The notes: a model not told the origin generated them from the letters alone. A stretch of 35,269 nucleotides of DNA from Tetrahymena elliotti 4EA (GCA_000231825.2 JH720376.1:284013-319281), one strand, 5' to 3'; counted from the stretch's first letter, positions 10,601-28,221 are shown. Numbers and translations are program-made.

Positions 10601-13600
10601 GTGATTAGAAATACCATAATTTAAATCTAAAACAAAATCAGGAACAATTTATGAATAATATATTCCTCCACCTATTAAAGCTTCATTAGAAGTTATGTTT
10701 GTATTTTATAAAACCAAATTAGAATTAAAAAGATTAATAGCTCCACCAGTTGATAATTTTGCTGTATTATCATTAAATTAACTGTTAAGAACTAATATAC
10801 TTCCTACATTAATAGAATTATAAACACTAAAAGCCCCTCCATTCAATTATAGACACTTATTAAACTCAAATAAACTATTTTTTATCTGAACTAAAGTATT
10901 ATCAACCAAGTATATAGATCCTCCATATCCATTCGAATTTGTATTATTAGAAAGTTCACTACCAGTTATAACTACCTATGAACTTTAACTTATTTGTAAA
11001 ATAGAAGAATAAGATTAATCACTAAGGATAATATTTTTCACTTAAATTTAATTAAGGATAACATGATCTAAATTTAATAATGAAATTAAAGAATTTATTA
11101 AGTTAAATCCTATAAATTTACTTGATTAGATAATAGTATTTCCATAGTAATCTTATTAATTAATGTAAAGGACAGCTAATTTGTTATTTATTGAATTTAT
11201 GTTTGATATTAAGCTCTTGTTGTAGTTGAATATTTACATGAAAGCCTAATTGTTTTTAACCTATTAATTTGTAATACTTTAGGAATTTTACAAATCTATT
11301 TAATTAATTGTAATTTATTCTGCCATTATATAAAAACAATTTTTAGCAACTATTAGATTTTTAACTTTAACATCAGAAATCTACAAATTCTTTGTTTAAG
11401 AATTAAATTATATGTCAGAAGAATCTGTCAAATTTATATTTGATAAAGAGTATTATTATGAGGGAATCTCAAACTCCTCTAACAATAGTGGTTGTATTGA
11501 TACAAATATAACCTAGCTAGAATTATTAATAATTAATTCTTTAACTTATGTAGACATTGCTCCAAATATATTTAATATTGTAGATTATTAAATTTAAGAA
11601 ATTTAAATATTATTTATTGTTATTTATTTTACTTAAAATACTTAAATTGCTTCCATTTCACTGGATTCAAAAATCTGAATATCAGATATTTCAATTTATT
11701 AGTTTTCGATTAACTAAAAAATTTTAAAGCCACTGATTTTAGAAATTCTTACCTACTAAATAATTACCTTAGTATTATTTGTAATAGTAAATATTGTTTA
11801 TTATGCTTATATATTTGTCAAATCTAATAATTAAATAACAACTAATTCACAATTATTTATGATTATTTGATTTAATCCTTATTTTTAGTTATTAAATGTA
11901 ATATTCTAAAGTATGACTTTATCAAAATTTGATAATGTCAAAGACTTTGAAATACTGAGAGTAATATTGTTCATTTAAAAGTTGTTCATAAATTTCTTTT
12001 CATTCAAGTTAATCTCACTTTGAATTGATAATTTCATATTTTTCAAATAAAAATTTTAGATTTATGAAGGAATATTTGCTGTAGCCTCCCAGCAAACATT
12101 TATATTTTGAGAATCTGAAAAACTCACTAAATTGATTTGATATTTTTAATCAATATTCTATTCATTAATTTAATTATAATCCATGCCTTAAATGCACTAA
12201 CCATCTGTATATTGAATTTAGATGAGAGAAAGCTTTTAATTAGAGCTTTAAAGAGATTCTAAACTTTAAGTTAAAGTAATATTGGTATATATCCTTTCTA
12301 GAGATCTTTGTTTTTGTTAGACATTTATAAAACAAGTTTAAGTTTATTGTAGAGGTATTATGTTATGTTGTATGTTGTCATAAGAACTAAATAATAATTC
12401 TAAATAGTCAAGTTAGTTCTCATCTTTTTTAATTTTTGCAAATATAAGTTATGAGTAGCTTTTGTCAATATTGTAGATGATTTCATATCCTTCTTACATC
12501 ATTTTAATAACATAAAATTTTTTCTTCTAAATGATTAAAAACAAGTTATTGTATTTCATATTTACAAAATTTTCTACTTCATTAATTCCATGATTGATAG
12601 TTGGAAATTACTATTTAAGACTAAGTCCATTATAGATAATTATGTCATTAGGGCAGATCGAAAATACATAGTCTGAATCAAATAAGATTTTTGCTTGTTT
12701 TAAGCAAGCATTTTGTAATGTCACTACTAAAGAAAGAGAGTAAGTAAATACTAATGTTTAGCCTTGATTGTCAACTAAATATATTAATTTTCTAAAAGGA
12801 TCACTTGAAGCATTAGTGATTTTAGAATATTAAATTTCATAAGTATTAGTAATTTGATTTGTTTGTACATTTAATACTTAAAAACTTAAATTATTTTAAT
12901 TCTAAATTATTAAGAATAAGAGTACTTCTTTAGAATCATTATTATTGTATCTTTCTTCGAAATCAAAGGGGACATCCCACCAATTAGTAGAATAATCATT
13001 AAAGGATTTACTTTAGAGTTTAAAAGTTGTCTTAATTAAACTTCCGCTTGCAAAATTAATTTAATTTGTTTATTTTTAGATGAAGTCGTAAATTGAAATT
13101 GAATTAGTATAAGCAGTGATGATGTAATTATTAAAAATAAGAAATTACTAAATATCACCTGAAACAAAATTTGTTAGATTTATTTCTTAAGGGTTTTTAA
13201 CATTTAATTCTATCTTGCTCAATTAATTATTATACTCATAAAATAAAAAAATTTGATTATCAATTATATCATAAATATAATTATCAGGTGTTTTGTTTAG
13301 GCTGATGTTTTAAATTAAAATTAGCTTTTACTATTTTAAGTCAATTTATATTATGTTCAATTATTAGTAGGAAATAAAAATAAATTTATTGTCTTGTATT
13401 AAAATTAGTTATTAAAAGTATGGGTATACATTATATTTAGAAGGTTCAATAAGTAGAGTATCAAGAAGCTAAGAATTATAGTAAAGGTTTAAAGAGTGAT
13501 TTACAATGCTTTAGATTACCTAATATTGTTAATTGAGCTTTAAACTTTAAATTTTTTAATACTGTAGCAAATTTGTTTCGCTTGCATAAATTATTTCTGT

Positions 13601-16600
13601 TAAATCAAAACAAAAGATATGGGACTATGTCTAAACTGTTAATAGTGATTATTAAGAGTGAATAAATATTTATTAAATATCAGTGTCCTAATATTACTGA
13701 AGAGAAATTGTTTCTATAAATTGCATTGTTGGAAATGAGAAAGTAAGTATGAATTAATTTGAATATAAGAAAATAATGTTCTTGCTTTCATCCATCAATA
13801 TACCTTAATAGTTATGCTTATCAATATTAAAAATTGTAATATTCTAAGTTAGATAGTTGCATAGATACATTGATGGTGTACTATCAACAACAATTAAGCT
13901 TTTTTAATTTTAGTAAAAATAAACTGCATTTTTATTAAACTAACTTGCAGTTTAGTAAGTAAATAGCTGTAAAATTCCAGGAATGTTGATAATATGGATT
14001 TGATTAAATGTTCCAGATGTGCCAATCAAAATTTAATCATCAATATCATAAAATAGTTATGAACTCTTGACATTGTAGTCGAATAAGAAATTATATTAGC
14101 TAAACGTTTTAAAATAAAACTATTAAGTATATTTGTCTAAAAACGCTATCAATAATTAGTCTTTTTTTCGAACAAGTGGAACCACTTTTAAAGGGTTTCT
14201 GTTTGATAATTTTGATAATTGTGTCTAATTTATTTCAAATTTAAAGAATGTTAATAATTAAATGCTCTTATAAATTAATATCATTAAAAAAATGTATGAA
14301 TTTTACTTGAAGATTTTGAGAGCGTGCTCCTGTTGCTAAATCAAAAACATCAATTATTGGATAGTAGAGCACAATTATGCTTTCTAAACAATTAACATAA
14401 TACTTAATCTCACTAACTTAAGGTAAACTTATCTTCAAATTAATCTAAGATTTTGTTTGTATCTATTTTTTTTAAATTATTAAAGTTTCAATCAATTAAT
14501 AAAAAATAATATTTACCTAGATTATATAAATTTTCAGTTGATCAGTTGAGGCAACAATTGTTTTCTGATCAAAGCAATATGAATATTCTAAGATCTTTGT
14601 ATCAATAGTTGCTATCTGTTACTATTTTGAACTCTGATCATATTAGTAAATAGAGTTATCTTTGATCCATATAAAGGCTATTTTTTCCCAATCTACCATA
14701 GTTAATGTTAAATCAAATAGAAAATCAATATTGATTTATTTAATTTCATTTATTGTTTTTTTTGTGCCATATATTATTAGCTATGAATTAGACTTGTCAT
14801 AAATAGCAATTTTATAATTTTACAAATTATTATCTTAGATTGTTTAATCTTATGAAATGTTGATAACATTAAATGGGCTATTAAATAAATTTAAATGCCA
14901 AAAAGCTCCTTTTTAAGAGGAAAAACAATGAAGTTAATTATTATCTTCAAGAATAACACTTCCTACATAATTGATATTTTCTTACAAAATCTTGACTGTT
15001 ATCATATTACTGGTATCTATAATGTTTTATGATTTTTTTAAGTAGTTAGACTATTCATCTAAAACATAGAAATCAAAGTAAAAACTTGTATACAGTGATA
15101 ACTCAGTTATAGCATTTATTGTTGAAAATGATTTTAATTTCATATCAAATCTAAAAAAGTAATTCTAATCAAAGTAGAAAACATATCTATCATTATAAGT
15201 TAACTCTAATAATTAGTTATTTAAATTTGGATAGTGTATGTCTAAATCAAGTATTTTCTCTGATGAAAGATCAAAAGAGTAGATGTAAATTGTATTTTTA
15301 ATAAATAAAAAAATTTCACCTGTTTCTTTGAAATTCAATTATTTATTTACATATTTTGAAAAAGCAATTTTTGTTTTTTGGTTAATAAATTTCTGTTAAT
15401 TTAATGAGAGTGTTTAGCAATCTGTTTTGGAAACACTAAAATAACTAACCTCTTCGAAGCAAATATATATTAAATCATTAAAAGCTATTATGGGTGTATA
15501 ATTTATAATTGTTAAAAAACTGATTGTCTACTGTATACCGAAATTATATAATTGAGTTACTTATGAAGTTTAGAGATCAAATTAAAACAGTATAGAATTA
15601 TAGGCTTTGTTTGGTGCTATGTAAATTAAATAGTCATCGTTTATTATGATAAATTTATCTAAAGAAAAGAAGTAATCGTTTGGATATTAAACAAGTTATT
15701 AACCAGTGTCTAAGTTGTAAATTTAAAGTATTTTTTTTATTATTAATAAATTTCTCTTTTTAATATAATAACGATCCTCTATCTAACTAAAATATTTGAT
15801 AGAATAAGATACAATTTTTTTCTTTGTAGAAATTTAAATTATAGATTCATAAGCAGTTTTATCAATTATTTTTCTTATTAAGAAGTATTTATCACCAATA
15901 ATTTTAATATCATTAAAATCATCTCCTATTTAAAGATCCATAAGTCTTGTATTTAATCTGGGATTTTTTTGCATATTAAGTAATTGAAATTGAATCTTTT
16001 AAACTCCAATTAATGAACCAGAATATGTTTGTAATTCATCATAAATAAAAAAATTATTTTTTTAAGATAAATCATTAGCGCTAAACGCTCTTTAATATGG
16101 GGTTATAGTTTCTGGTTACCTTGTTTTAAAAGATATGTAGAAGGGTTTGAAATTTAAAGTAGGAAATAAATATTTAATTAAAAATGTAGCATCTTTAAGA
16201 TTAAATTGAATTCTTATTTACTGGTAATAATGCTACTTGATTTGAAGTATTTGCGTTATAAATATTTCAATAATACTATTTTTCTAAAATATGACACTTG
16301 TAATTGTAGATTAACTCGTAATGTATGGACTATTTATTGTTTGAAGTAAATTATCAGTTTAGTTAGTTTTTTCAGCTCTATATTTTATTGAGTATTCAGT
16401 TAAATTTACAAATTGCAATTTATTTGAAATCCAAAACATAAATGCTGAATTACTTTGTGAATCTTCAAAAAACTTAGTTGAATTAAGAGTTTGACTTGTT
16501 ATTATGTATTAAAAATCAATTTAATCAGAAAATTCACTAAGTCCAAAAATTTTTAGATTATAACTCATTTAATCATAATAAATTAATGTATTTAATAGGT

Positions 16601-17884
16601 AACTGTAATAAAACTAAAGTAAATAATAAGTTTATGATTTTTCAGACAGTATTATTTTACTTTAAAATGTAGTTTCATTTGAGAATATTAATTTCTAAAA
16701 TGTCAGATTTCCTGAGCCATAGAAAACAGAAATAAGATAATCTTCTTTCTTATAAGATTATAAGATCATTTACGAGTTTGGAAAAGTAAAATTTTTTTGT
16801 AAAAAATTTAATTATCTATCTTATTAGAGTGTAGCTACCTTTTAATAATTAAACAATTAATTTAAAAAAATGTTTACAATAATTTTACTTAAATAATATT
16901 ATTGAAAGGTGAAAAGTAGTAATTAGTATTTGTCCCATTTTTAATCTAAAAAATAAGTGCAATATAAATAGAATCAAAAGGTTTGATCCCAAGCTACAAA
17001 GTAACCATATCAAACCATACTATCTCCTTAGTAGTACCTTTTAAAAAGACTAATTAATTTTAAGGATCAATTTATACGACTACATAGTCTTGATTTAAGC
17101 CATTTTTTTCAAATATTACTTATCTAGTCTCAAAATCCATTACAGTTAAAGTTTTATTTACTAAACATCCACCATATTTTCCTAAAATAAAGCTTCTTTC
17201 AGGTAATTCTTTACCTGTAGTCATGTAACTCTGTTCAAAATTAGGTAAATTTTATAAAATTTATACATCTATTACCTCTAAGTTTTCATCTACTAATGCA
17301 AAATTACATTAATTTGCTCTAAATAGGTATTGATTTTGGAAAAAGCTGGTCACCTACATAACTCTTTACTTTAGTTTCTAAGAACTTGATTCTATTTAGG
17401 TACAGTATATAGTTTTTTCACATATTTATGTTAACTTATTGTGATAATGTTTAGGAGGACAACTTTTTACACACTAGTTTGAAGTAAAGGGTTCGTAAAT
17501 CAAGTCTAATTCAGAATCACAGATATTTTGTTTGAGTTTGCATTTATTATTAATCAAATCTATTTCTAAATTTTCACTGCATTCAAGACATTTTTAAGTT
17601 GAATCACATTTAGTACATCCTTCAACTATGCATTTGATGCATGATTTATTTTCTATTTGAAACTCACCAGCTAAGCAACTTTAAACGCAAGTAGAAGTAT
17701 TTGAATAACTTTTCAAAAAGTCATTTCCACACTAAGTACACTAGTCAGTACCAGTGTTATAGCAGTCTGAGCAATTACTTGAGCAAGGCAAACATTATTG
17801 AGTCATAATATTATATATTTGGCCTAAAGAACACTACGCATTAATATAAGAAAATATTGTAAAAAGAATTACTAACCTTATCAT
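7667..17884 (-). CDS. Giant Cys-rich, beta-helix, multi-pass membrane protein, copy B (six exons)
   Basis: Complete gene; exons 16889-17884, 14307-16838, 9836-14224, 8691-9728, 7909-8629 and 7667-7854 sum to 9864 nt (3287 aa, stop TGA at 7667-7669). Introns are 50, 82, 107, 61 and 54 nt, all GT..AG, each restoring an open frame. Order: signal peptide (residues 1-16, MIRLVILFTIFSYINA); Cys-rich head 18-162; long Asn/Gln-rich ectodomain; a beta-helix-like stretch near the end of exon 3 with GGS/GGA/GGG turns (NGYGGSIYLV, STGGAINLF, GGGIYY), as in Pmp-type repeats; Cys module 2640-2678 (CQEGYKGPLCQTCD, then CYNC); about eight hydrophobic segments from 2681; and a polar cytoplasmic tail. Exon 6 adds about 62 polar residues. 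This layout is common among large putative transmembrane proteins of Tetrahymena and Paramecium. Ligand and function are unknown. The exon 5 donor GTAAGT is unusually strong; without splicing, two TGA codons follow within 14 nt. Confidence 0.88.
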
Positions 17885-18960
17885 AAAATGTTGATTAATT
17901 ATTATTTTCTTTTTTAACATTTAGTTTTTTCTATTTTTAATTAATTTATTTAAAACAATAGTAAAATTATCTATGGGCCACTATAAATATGAATGAAATG
18001 GAATAATATTTCAAAATGATAATTTTTTTGTTTTCATTTCATTTCAGAAGTTGCAATTGATTTTAAATTCGAAACAGTAAATTCTTTATAATCAAATACG
18101 TTATGTAGAGTTATTTTTAGATATTAAATTACACTTACTTATTTAAATTTGAACTTACACTTTTTTGAAAGGAAAAAGCAATTAAAAAAAGAAATTTTAT
18201 TTTTTAATTTTTCTTCAATTACTGCCAATTCCTTTAGATCTCCCCGCAAAACAAAATTTCAAACTTAAATCTCCTTTAATAAAATTATTAGTTTTTATTA
18301 TTATTCATCAATAAAGTGGCTTCTTCATGGCTTTGATTTAGCAATCCCATACTTAAATTAATAATATTTATTGTCATTAATCTTTAATACTTAGAGTACA
18401 ATTATAAACAATATTTGTTTTTGAAACATTCATATAAAGTGAAATCTACCTAAAGAGATCTAAGTGGTATTGACAGTAATTCTTTTATTTTAAATAAAGT
18501 ATAAATTCAAACTAATTTATAAAGGATTAATACTTAGATTTATTATGGAAATAATTTTATTCATTTTTAATATAATATCTCATGTTTTATGGTCAAGAAT
18601 TTTACTTTAATTATGCTTTTTTAAAATATTTTATTTAAATTTCTTTCTTTTTTATTTTGGAAATTTTAAGAGGTATTATCTCATTAAATTTAAAAAGTTT
18701 AACTAACTTGCTTGAATTCATAAAACAAAAATAAAAATAAACAAGTGTTTCTTTCTTGCTTAAATAAAAAAATATTTATTAATATGCACTAATTCTTTTA
18801 ATCATCCTTTTAAAAAAATTATCCTGTTAAAATTTTATAACTTGAAAATAATAAATTAATAAAAATTCAACATAATGCAAAAACTATTTAGTGAGTTGAA
18901 TACATGAGAATCTCAGCTACCAATCGCCTTTGGAAATTATGAATTAATATTGATAATTAT
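13925..18960. repeat. Segmental tandem duplication, right unit
   Basis: Right-hand partner of the segment at 1-4900. Coding parts are strongly conserved, the introns less so, and the 5' flank is recognisable only in blocks. This indicates an old duplication with selection on the protein. Confidence 0.8.
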
Positions 18961-20020
18961 TTATTGTTGTGAAATAAATAAAAATTGTTTTTCAGAGAAT
19001 TAAAACAAATTTTCAAAATTAGAAATTTTTAAATTGTTATTAAAATATCTCAGTCCATTTAAATTTATTTTAATAATTAAATTAAAATTTGTGTATTTAA
19101 ATTTAAATTGACAGACTGCTTTTTGTATCAAAACGCCAGCCTAAAAATTTTTAAATAAGAAATCATTAAAGATATAAGGGGTAAATAAAATTTATTTCTC
19201 TCTTACTACAGAGTTAACTACTAGTAGAAAAAGCAAGAGAAAAAATTATTTTAAATAATTTTTTTATTTTCCTTCTTTCATTTCTGATTTTAGTTTTCTC
19301 TAAAGAAATTTTTATGATATCATTTAAGATAATCTAATTTTATAAATTGTTTATGCGTGTGTTTTTGCTTGCCATTTTATCATAAACCTTTTAATTATCT
19401 CAAAGTAACAAATAATTAAATCTTATTTAAGGAGATAAAATGGTAAGAATATTTTAGGGAGAGTAAACAAGCTGAAGGATAAAGTCTAATTACCCATATT
19501 TTGATGATAACACAATGCTTTTGTAGAAAATATTCATCAAATTAGCTCTTTTAAATATTCTTTCTACTGATTATTTTGAGCATAAGCACAACGATTGATT
19601 AATCATAAAAACTAAGAAATGAAAAGCGTGTTTATATTTTACTCTATCTGCTAGTAATCATTTGCATTTTTTCCAGTAAAAGTTTGGAAATTTAATGAAG
19701 AAGAAATAATGAATTACTAAAACTGTTACAGAGAAAACTATTAGGACGGACATACATGTTAAATGTTAAGAGAAGGAGGATTTTTTTTTTTAAAGAGAGT
19801 TAAAAAAAATAATTGACATAAAATGAATATATAAACAATAATTGTTGTGAAATAACGATTTTAGTCAATTTGGAATAAATTATATTTTATAGTAGTATAT
19901 TAACACGTTTTTTTGGTGCTTTAATGTTAATATAATACGCTAAAAATTAATTTTATATAATATATTTATTTTATATGGAGTTTGTAAATATATATTGATT
20001 GAATTGTTAATTTAAGGATC
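17885..20020. other. Intergenic: 5' flank of copy B and 3' flank of beta-tubulin
   Basis: The left part (to about 18960) is the diverged duplicate of the copy A flank. A minus-strand ORF of 195 codons (18913-19497) overlaps this and has no recognisable domain; it was not accepted as a gene. The part next to 20020 should contain the tubulin 3' UTR. Nothing else is seen. Confidence 0.5.
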
Positions 20021-24239
<4,219 letters not shown>

Positions 24240-25336
24240 TCATTATTGTTGTTCTTATTTTTCTTCAAGTTACACTTACTTTAAGTAAATTAATTACTCT
24301 TCTTCCAGGTTCTATTAAAAGCTTTTACACTAAAATAATTTGGTAATATAAATCTAAAATGAGTACATAGCTTTTTCTATTTTAACATAGTAATGTTAAG
24401 ATTAAATATGTATGTAGTGAGCTATTATAATGCCTGCTGTTATATCTATTGTATAATGCACTCTTAAAACTATTAAAACAAATGCTGTATAGATCATTGT
24501 TAACATAGATACCCAAGATAACTTTTTCCATCCTAATGCCTATTTATTAAATTTAATTCATATTAAAAAAGTTCCAAAAGCTATTAAAAAAATAAACAAT
24601 CTGTTGTCAAAACTTTTGATTTCTACATGAATGATGAGAATATTTCTCAATCATTGAACAAAATTGTATTATAAAATAGTATTTTTGGGTATTTATTTGA
24701 ATTTATTTAAACAGTATTTATTTTATAAAATTAGACCCTATTTTGGAAATTTAAGTCTATTAAAAGTGTTAAAATTTATTTGATTATTACCCTTAACTCA
24801 AAAAAGCATAATGTTAGAAACCCACAATGTCCTGAGAAGAAGAAATCAGAAGTTCTCCCATAAGGAACAGTCAAAGATGTTATGGTTGGTTCGTTCCAGT
24901 TATAACCAAAAGGGAATCTCATGTGAAAAATATGTAAATGCACAGTTCTTATTGAGTAAAAAGCAATAATGCTGATCATAAAACGAATGTTCCTGACGCA
25001 TATTAACCAATAAGAATAAGTACCAAGAGCTATACAGTCAATCATAAAAGAGTTTGTTACAATAAGCAAGTTAGAGTAGTAATTATTTTCATTTACAAAT
25101 TTATTCCAGCTGTTAAAATAATCATGAACTACATCTACTATGCAATGAACATCATCTTAAGGTATACCCTTCAACCTAAAACCAAACAATACGAGAGCTG
25201 CTATAGCCATAAAAGTTAGCTTTCCTACCATATTTTCAGTTATTGAATGCGCAGTTTATCTATGTTCCTATTCATTTTCATGAGTGTTATTGATCTAATT
25301 TGTTTATTAATTTGCTTATGCTTGTTGCTAATTCAT
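24240..25336 (-). CDS. Sphingomyelin-synthase-like / PAP2_C family membrane enzyme
   Basis: Two exons, 24791-25336 and 24240-24539, give 281 aa; the intron 24540-24790 (251 nt) starts GTAATAATC and ends AAATAG. The family moves a phosphoalcohol head group from phospholipid to ceramide or a related acceptor in the Golgi or plasma membrane. The catalytic H-H-D triad is visible: SGH (H170) at the end of SDFFFSGH, and HYTID (H210, D214). The H-to-H spacing of 40 and the D at +4 are close to animal SMS (43 and +4), and this spacing is what fixes the intron boundaries. About six hydrophobic segments: roughly 38-54, 89-111, 115-132, 170-181, 192-208 and 213-226. The N-terminus is Gln/Asn-rich and the C-terminal tail is polar, ending EEKQEQQQ. 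The head group used (choline, ethanolamine or aminoethylphosphonate) cannot be read from sequence. The ATG at 25334-25336 is the most upstream plausible start. Confidence 0.85.
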
Positions 25337-25769
25337 TTATGTAAGTTAATATTTTTTACTTTCAAAAAAAGGAAGTTTTTGTATTGTATTATTTTATATA
25401 ATATTATGAGATGGATAAGATTTTAGCTTGAAGAAGAGAGATAGATAGATTCATAAGGCTATTATTTATATTTTCTATTTACACTCTTCTCTGCATTTAA
25501 AACTAAGAAGTAAATGTATAAACTATTGTGTAAATATTTGATGTAAAAGTATTTGAATAACTCAACAAATAGCTGATTAATATTGTTTTTTGAGGAAATC
25601 TGTTCAATATTTTCACAACCAATTACATTTTTACTACTTTATACTTCTAGCCACAATTGATTCACCTGAAAATTGGATTTAAAAATTTAGCTAGTTTTAA
25701 CCTGTATCGATTTATATTTCTTCAATTAACAACCCTTATAAATTTATTAATTTAATAGCATAAATAAAC

Positions 25770-26515
25770 ATCCTTTTAAAAATTCAATAATTAAACACGA
25801 AAATTCCTTCTGTCATTTACCTTGAATTAGCAACACTTGTTTTTTATCAAAAAATAAATTTATTTTGAATTACCAAAACTTAAATTTATCAAAAATTAAT
25901 AAAATCACATAAAGATTTTTTAACAAATTAATTCTGCCATTCATTTATCTTAAATTGGTTAAATTTACCAAAAAATTCATTAGATCACAATAGATTTTTT
26001 TGAATAATTAAGTATAAAAATTGCTTTTACCATATTTCTTAAATTGAGAACACATTTTTTTACAAATTTAACAATTAAATATAAAAATTTATTTTGTCTT
26101 TTATCTTGGATTGACAAAATTTATGCTTATCAAAAAGTCTTGAACTAACAAAACTTAAATTTACCAAAAAATTAATTAATATAAAGATTTTTTAACAAAT
26201 TAATTAATTCTGCCATTTAAATTGACAACTGTAAAATTTACTAAAAATAAATTAAATAACATAAAGATTCTTGAACAAATTCAATAATTAGATTGATAAA
26301 TCCATACCGCCATTTATCTTATATTGACAAAACTTAAATTTATCAAAAAATAATTAAATAACATAAAGATTTTTAAAAGAATTATTTCTCCCATTTATCT
26401 CATTTATCTGAAATTGATAATAGTAAAATTTACAAAAAGCAAATTAAATAACATAAAGATTTTATTAAGGTTTCAATAATTAACCAAAAAATTCATTCTG
26501 TCATTTATTGTTTGA
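25770..26515. repeat. Degenerate tandem array, about 90-110 nt units
   Basis: Roughly seven imperfect units recur. Shared blocks are ACATAAAGATTTTTTAACAA (near 25908, 26171, 26258, 26349 and 26449), TTCTGTCATTTATCTT or TTCTGCCATTTATCTT, and AAAACTTAAATTTATCAAAAA. The unit nearest 26500 contains the last codons and TGA of the WD40 gene, so the array begins inside the coding end and runs downstream towards the sphingomyelin-synthase-like gene. Confidence 0.75.
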
Positions 26516-28221
26516 TTTCACTTTATTTTTAAATGAAATGCTTTTAATAACTTAAATAAATTTATTTTTCCTTCATTCCTATAACATATTTATAATCTTT
26601 AGAAATAAACAAGCAGTTAAAACTCAATGGCTCATAAAAAATTTGTCTAAAATCAACAAACAAAGGATTTTAATCATTCAAGCTGAAGACAAGTATTCTA
26701 TTTTTGGTAACTTTTTTTTAATATAATTCTAAGTAAGTAAATATATTTAATTGAATAAACTTACCTATGAAGATATCTAAATCAATAGAAAAAACATTAA
26801 CTAAATCAGATGAAGATAATTTTAAGTCTACTGTAAGAATATTTATATGACTTTCACTATTTTTTATTTCCAAACCTGTAAATCTCAATACAAAATTGTT
26901 ATCTATGCTGACTAAAATATGCTCCATTAAAGTTGAAAATACAAGTGGACCTGTCTAATTAACATGCACTCCTAAAGTATAATAATATGCCATCTATATT
27001 TAAATAATCAATAAATTATCTCACAATTTAATATTTTTTTCAAAAAAACTATGTAAAATCAATTTTGCATTTAATACTTTTAAATATTGCTAAAGTATTC
27101 AATCATTTAAAAGTAAAAAAGATAAATTAATTGCTTACATCAACATATTTTCTGAAGAATTTGCCAGGAGGTTTATTTGTATTGTAAGCTTCTGATATAT
27201 GATTAATGATTGTTAGATCTATTTTCCATAACTCAATTCCTCCGTTTTCTCTTGAGGATAAAAAATACTCATAGCTTGGATGCCATGAGACAGATAAATA
27301 TTTACCAGGACCGCTACTTCCTTAGTTTCCAAATTGAGCAACAATAATACCACTAACAAAATTGATAAGATATATGTGCTCTAATTATGATAAAACTAAA
27401 CATAAATTTTCATGCTGAAAGAAATTGTTATCTTGAGGGGTTATTATTTGCTATATTTATCCAGTGCAAACCTATCGACGAGAAATTGAAAATGAAGTAC
27501 CAATATCCTTTAAAATAAATATTTCTCCTATATCTCCTCCTAGTAGAAAACAGAGCATTGGCTCTTGATTCATGATTGCTCCTTCATTTAATTAAGGATA
27601 ATAAAATGTTTACTCACAACAAGTTAACTTTTCACTATGAGATTATTCTTGATATATAACCTAAAACTACATCTTTACTTGTGACAAAAAATTTAAATCA
27701 ACTTAAGTTTCATCAGCACATAAATCATCTTTTTAAATTCCAAATAAATTAAAGGTAACATCTTAAATGATTATTATAAAAATAAATTCTCCTAATTCTT
27801 TCATAAACATTTAAGCAGACTTATCTTTTAACAATAAATCCTTTAGCTAAACATCTTTATCTTAAGAATTTTTAGCAATTGGTTTTTCCTTTAAACTAAT
27901 TTTATCATAATATTCTTAATCTTATTTTATCAAATCAGACAACAATATTTTCCTCTTAATGGGCTTTACATCAGAATATTCGTCCTACATTTTACCAATC
28001 TTATTTAATGATTATTAAGCATCTACTTTTTAGCCTTCCTATTATTCATTTTCAACTTATAATTACTTCAAGCTTTAAACAAACTATTTTATTTGTGATT
28101 CAATCTCAATAAATCTTAGATTTTCATCTATCTTTTAGTCATTTCTATTTCCTTCTAAGCCCTAATTACTTTTTTAATCATGTTCTTTTACTGATCTTTT
28201 TTAAGGAGCTTCTCCCTACAT
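26493..28221 (-). CDS. ESC/EED-like WD40 protein (probable PRC2-type subunit)
   Basis: Three exons, 27139-28221, 26765-26993 and 26493-26710, give 509 aa; introns are 145 and 54 nt (GTAAGC..ATAG and GTAAGT..AAAG). The N-terminal ~190 residues are polar with a short coiled coil (about 32-67). The rest looks like a WD40 beta-propeller: LGGDIGEIFIL, then SVSWHPSYEYFLSS and GGIELWKIDL (about 304-336). ESC/EED landmarks follow: I.EAYN (compare I.ESYD), FFRKYVD (compare HRNYVD), HILVSIDNNFVLRF (compare LILSKSCENAIVCW) and SDLVNVFSIDLD (compare CDIWYMRFSMD). EED binds trimethylated histone tails and activates the E(z) methyltransferase; in Tetrahymena the related complex acts on H3K27/H3K9 methylation of germline-limited DNA. 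Assignment rests on motif order, not alignment; another WD40 protein is possible. The second acceptor could lie at TTAATTAG instead of ATATAG, shortening exon 2 by a few codons in the same frame. Confidence 0.68.

Noticed and set aside
18913..19497. Minus-strand ORF of 195 codons (ciliate code) upstream of copy B
   Set aside because: No domain, composition like translated AT-rich noise, and its end overlaps the duplicated flank. With only TGA as stop such lengths are expected by chance.
19441..19800. A start-like context (AAGGAGATAAAATGG) followed by a possible short plus-strand gene
   Set aside because: The frame stops after 11 codons at TGA, and no plausible intron (a 15-nt one would be needed) restores a long frame.
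24540..24600. Reading the sphingomyelin-synthase-like gene as a pseudogene with TGA in place of Trp
   Set aside because: A single GT..AG intron (24540-24790) removes the TGA and gives the SGH-to-HYTID spacing expected for the family, so an intact gene is the simpler model.
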